Below, one piece after another: positions 62,752 to 64,000 of a stretch of 64,000 bases of DNA. The position numbers and the translations under genes are program-made. A model generated the notes under the pieces. It was not told where the DNA came from. It searched no databases and saw only the letters and a list, made by a program, of their open reading frames with translations. The first letter of the stretch is position 1. Each line of letters opens with the position of its first letter. This DNA is from Antiquaquibacter metalliresistens (lineage in GTDB: Bacteria; Actinomycetota; Actinomycetes; Actinomycetales; Microbacteriaceae), in contig NZ_JARGEM010000003.1 of the NCBI RefSeq assembly GCF_029211225.1, positions 1 through 64,000 on the forward strand, read 5' to 3'.

Positions 62752-63225
62752 ATGACTCGACTCACCATCCCCATGCCCCTGCGTTGGGGCGACCAGGACG
62801 CCTACGGACACGTGAACAACGCCACGATGTTCCGACTGCTCGAAGAGGCGCGTATCCGCGCGTTCATCCTCGACGAGGGCGGCTCCGGGCAGTCGCCGAT
62901 CGCGGCCCTGCCGGCGAGTCCGAGCGCGCAGATCTGGACCCTCATCGGCGGGCAGCAGATCGAGTACCTGCGTCCCGTGCCGTACCTGCGCGATCCGCTT
63001 CGCATCGAGCTGTGGCTCGGGCACCTCGGGGGCGCCAGCATCGACATCTGCTACGAGGTGAAGTCCCCGGCCGGGGTGCAGCCCGAGGTCACCTATGCGC
63101 GCGCGCTCACGACGCTCGTGCTCGTCGACGCGGACACGGGCCTGCCGCGACGCCTCGACAGCGAGTTGCGCGCGCTCTGGGAGCCATACCTGGAGGCGCC
63201 GATCGCCTTCCGCAAGCGGGGGTAG
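62752..63225 (+). CDS. Hotdog-fold acyl-CoA thioesterase (4HBT family)
   Basis: The 157-residue protein begins with PMPLRWGDQDAYGHVNNATM, the 4-hydroxybenzoyl-CoA-thioesterase/YbgC motif with its catalytic Asp and His/Asn, and continues IEYLRPVPYLRDPLRIELWL. It hydrolyses acyl-CoA to acid and CoA. It follows the rhamnosidase by 11 bp and precedes a convergent TesB gene by 9 bp. Confidence 0.9.
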   Translation: MTRLTIPMPLRWGDQDAYGHVNNATMFRLLEEARIRAFILDEGGSGQSPIAALPASPSAQIWTLIGGQQIEYLRPVPYLRDPLRIELWLGHLGGASIDICYEVKSPAGVQPEVTYARALTTLVLVDADTGLPRRLDSELRALWEPYLEAPIAFRKRG

Positions 63226-63234
63226 CCGCGGCGC

Positions 63235-64000
63235 CTAGAAGCCGGGCACCCGCACGGTGATCTCCTGTGCGACGCTCGCGATCAGCACGCCGTCGCGCGT
63301 ATAGATGCGGCCCTGGCCGAGACCGCGGCCGCCGACAGCGGTGGGCGACTCCTGCACATAGAGCAGCCAGTCATCCACTCGTCCGGGGCGGTGCAGCCAC
63401 ATCGCGTGGTCGAGGCTCGCGACCTTGAGCCCGGGCGTGGCCCACGGCACCCCGTGCCGCCGCAGCACCGACTCTTGGATGCTGAAGTCGCTTGCATAGA
63501 CGAGGGCGGCCTGGTGCAGGTTGCGGTCGTCCGGCATGGGGCCGACCGTCTTCATCCACACCGCCTGGGTTTCGGTGCGCTCGCCCTCCACCGTCAGGTA
63601 GATCGGGGATGGCACGTGCCGCACGTCGAACGAACGCTCCATCGCCCACGCCCGAGCCACCGGGTGCTCGACACCGGCGAGAGCGTCGGCGGTGCTCGGC
63701 AGGGTCTCGGGGTCGGGCACGTCGCGCGGCATCTCGACCTGGTGGTCGAGACCGGGGTCGTCGTCTTGGAACGAGGCGATCATCGAGAGGATCGGCAGGC
63801 CGGCCTGGTAGGCCTGCGTGCGACGGGTGGAGAACGAGCGGCCGTCATGGATGCGGTCCACGGAGAACGTGATCGGCAGTTCGAGGTCGCCGGGTCGCAG
63901 GAAGTAGCCGTGCATGGAGTGCGCGTGCCGTTCGGGGCTGATGGTGCGCTGCGCGGCGACGAGTGCCTGCGCCATCACCTGACCGCCGAAGACGCGGCCG
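63235..64000 (-). CDS. tesB: Acyl-CoA thioesterase II (TesB), 5' end beyond the window
   Basis: The visible 255 residues include RVFGGQVMAQALVAAQRTIS at the window edge, SMHGYFLRPGDLELPITFSV (first hotdog), SLDHAMWLHRPGRVDDWLLY with the catalytic Asp, and a late GRGLGQGRIYTRDGVLIASV (second hotdog). About 35 N-terminal residues are missing. TesB double-hotdog enzymes release free acids from medium- and long-chain or hydroxyacyl-CoAs. Confidence 0.93.
   Translation of the reverse strand, partial: GRVFGGQVMAQALVAAQRTISPERHAHSMHGYFLRPGDLELPITFSVDRIHDGRSFSTRRTQAYQAGLPILSMIASFQDDDPGLDHQVEMPRDVPDPETLPSTADALAGVEHPVARAWAMERSFDVRHVPSPIYLTVEGERTETQAVWMKTVGPMPDDRNLHQAALVYASDFSIQESVLRRHGVPWATPGLKVASLDHAMWLHRPGRVDDWLLYVQESPTAVGGRGLGQGRIYTRDGVLIASVAQEITVRVPGF

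Overview
The window is a 64 kb chromosomal stretch from a high-G+C actinobacterium, most likely a Microbacteriaceae member (inference). Supporting signs are the strong G/C third-position bias, the clpS / DUF2017 / zincin block, an actinobacterial TPP-riboswitch ykoEDC cassette, an F420-type luciferase-like oxidoreductase, a DUF3097 gene, and many genes with a TAnnnT hexamer only 6-7 nt upstream of the start codon, the pattern of leaderless actinobacterial transcripts. I see no insertion sequence, phage, CRISPR array or rRNA. There are two tRNA genes, His(GUG) and Arg(UCU).

Layout. 0-16 kb: mixed housekeeping and membrane genes (AI-2E-type permease, NYN-LOTUS protein, esterase, NUDIX, CcdA plus thioredoxin, a zinc-ribbon/nuclease-like protein, a short UvrA-like ATPase, a 2-oxoglutarate dioxygenase, an acyltransferase, glucose-6-phosphate dehydrogenase). 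16-30 kb: FBP-domain protein, TetR/VOC divergent pair, a methyltransferase - sugar transporter - Tat phosphoesterase overlap operon, M23 peptidase, DUF3097, polysaccharide deacetylase, glycosyltransferase, an EXPERA (TMEM97-like) membrane protein and a luciferase-like oxidoreductase. 30-34 kb: TPP riboswitch, ykoE-ykoD-ykoC and a P-loop kinase. 34-46 kb: zincin, DUF2017, clpS, tRNA-His, orn, SGNH hydrolase, tRNA-Arg, a BP74-like lipoprotein, a permease, an aldo/keto reductase, msrA, a small island bounded by 98-bp direct repeats, a second-type ssb, and ettA.

46.5-64 kb is a separate catabolic region. A minus-strand operon runs FCD/GntR regulator, MBL-fold protein lacking the metal motif, Zn-dependent alcohol dehydrogenase, fumarylacetoacetase-family hydrolase, AMP-dependent acyl-CoA ligase. 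Divergently, a plus-strand operon carries a 2-hydroxyacid dehydrogenase, an SDR, two ABC sugar permeases and a solute-binding lipoprotein (no ATPase). Further on, a minus operon encodes an aldo/keto reductase, an ACAD11-type kinase domain and an ACAD11-type acyl-CoA dehydrogenase as separate adjacent genes. A divergent plus unit encodes a GH78 alpha-L-rhamnosidase and a hotdog thioesterase, and a TesB thioesterase runs off the window. A ten-base motif ACTWGTCTGA occurs in the GntR promoter, in the ABC-transporter promoter and at the end of the SDR gene, so the region is probably one regulon. My reading (inference) is uptake and cleavage of a rhamnose-containing glycoside or glycolipid, with oxidation of the deoxysugar and CoA-dependent degradation of a hydroxy-acid aglycone.

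Other DNA-level signals: a 40-bp dispersed palindromic repeat in two intergenic copies, a palindrome with perfect 23-bp arms, two genes that appear to start at CTG next to the preceding stop codon, and marked over-representation of the heptamer GGATGCC on both strands.
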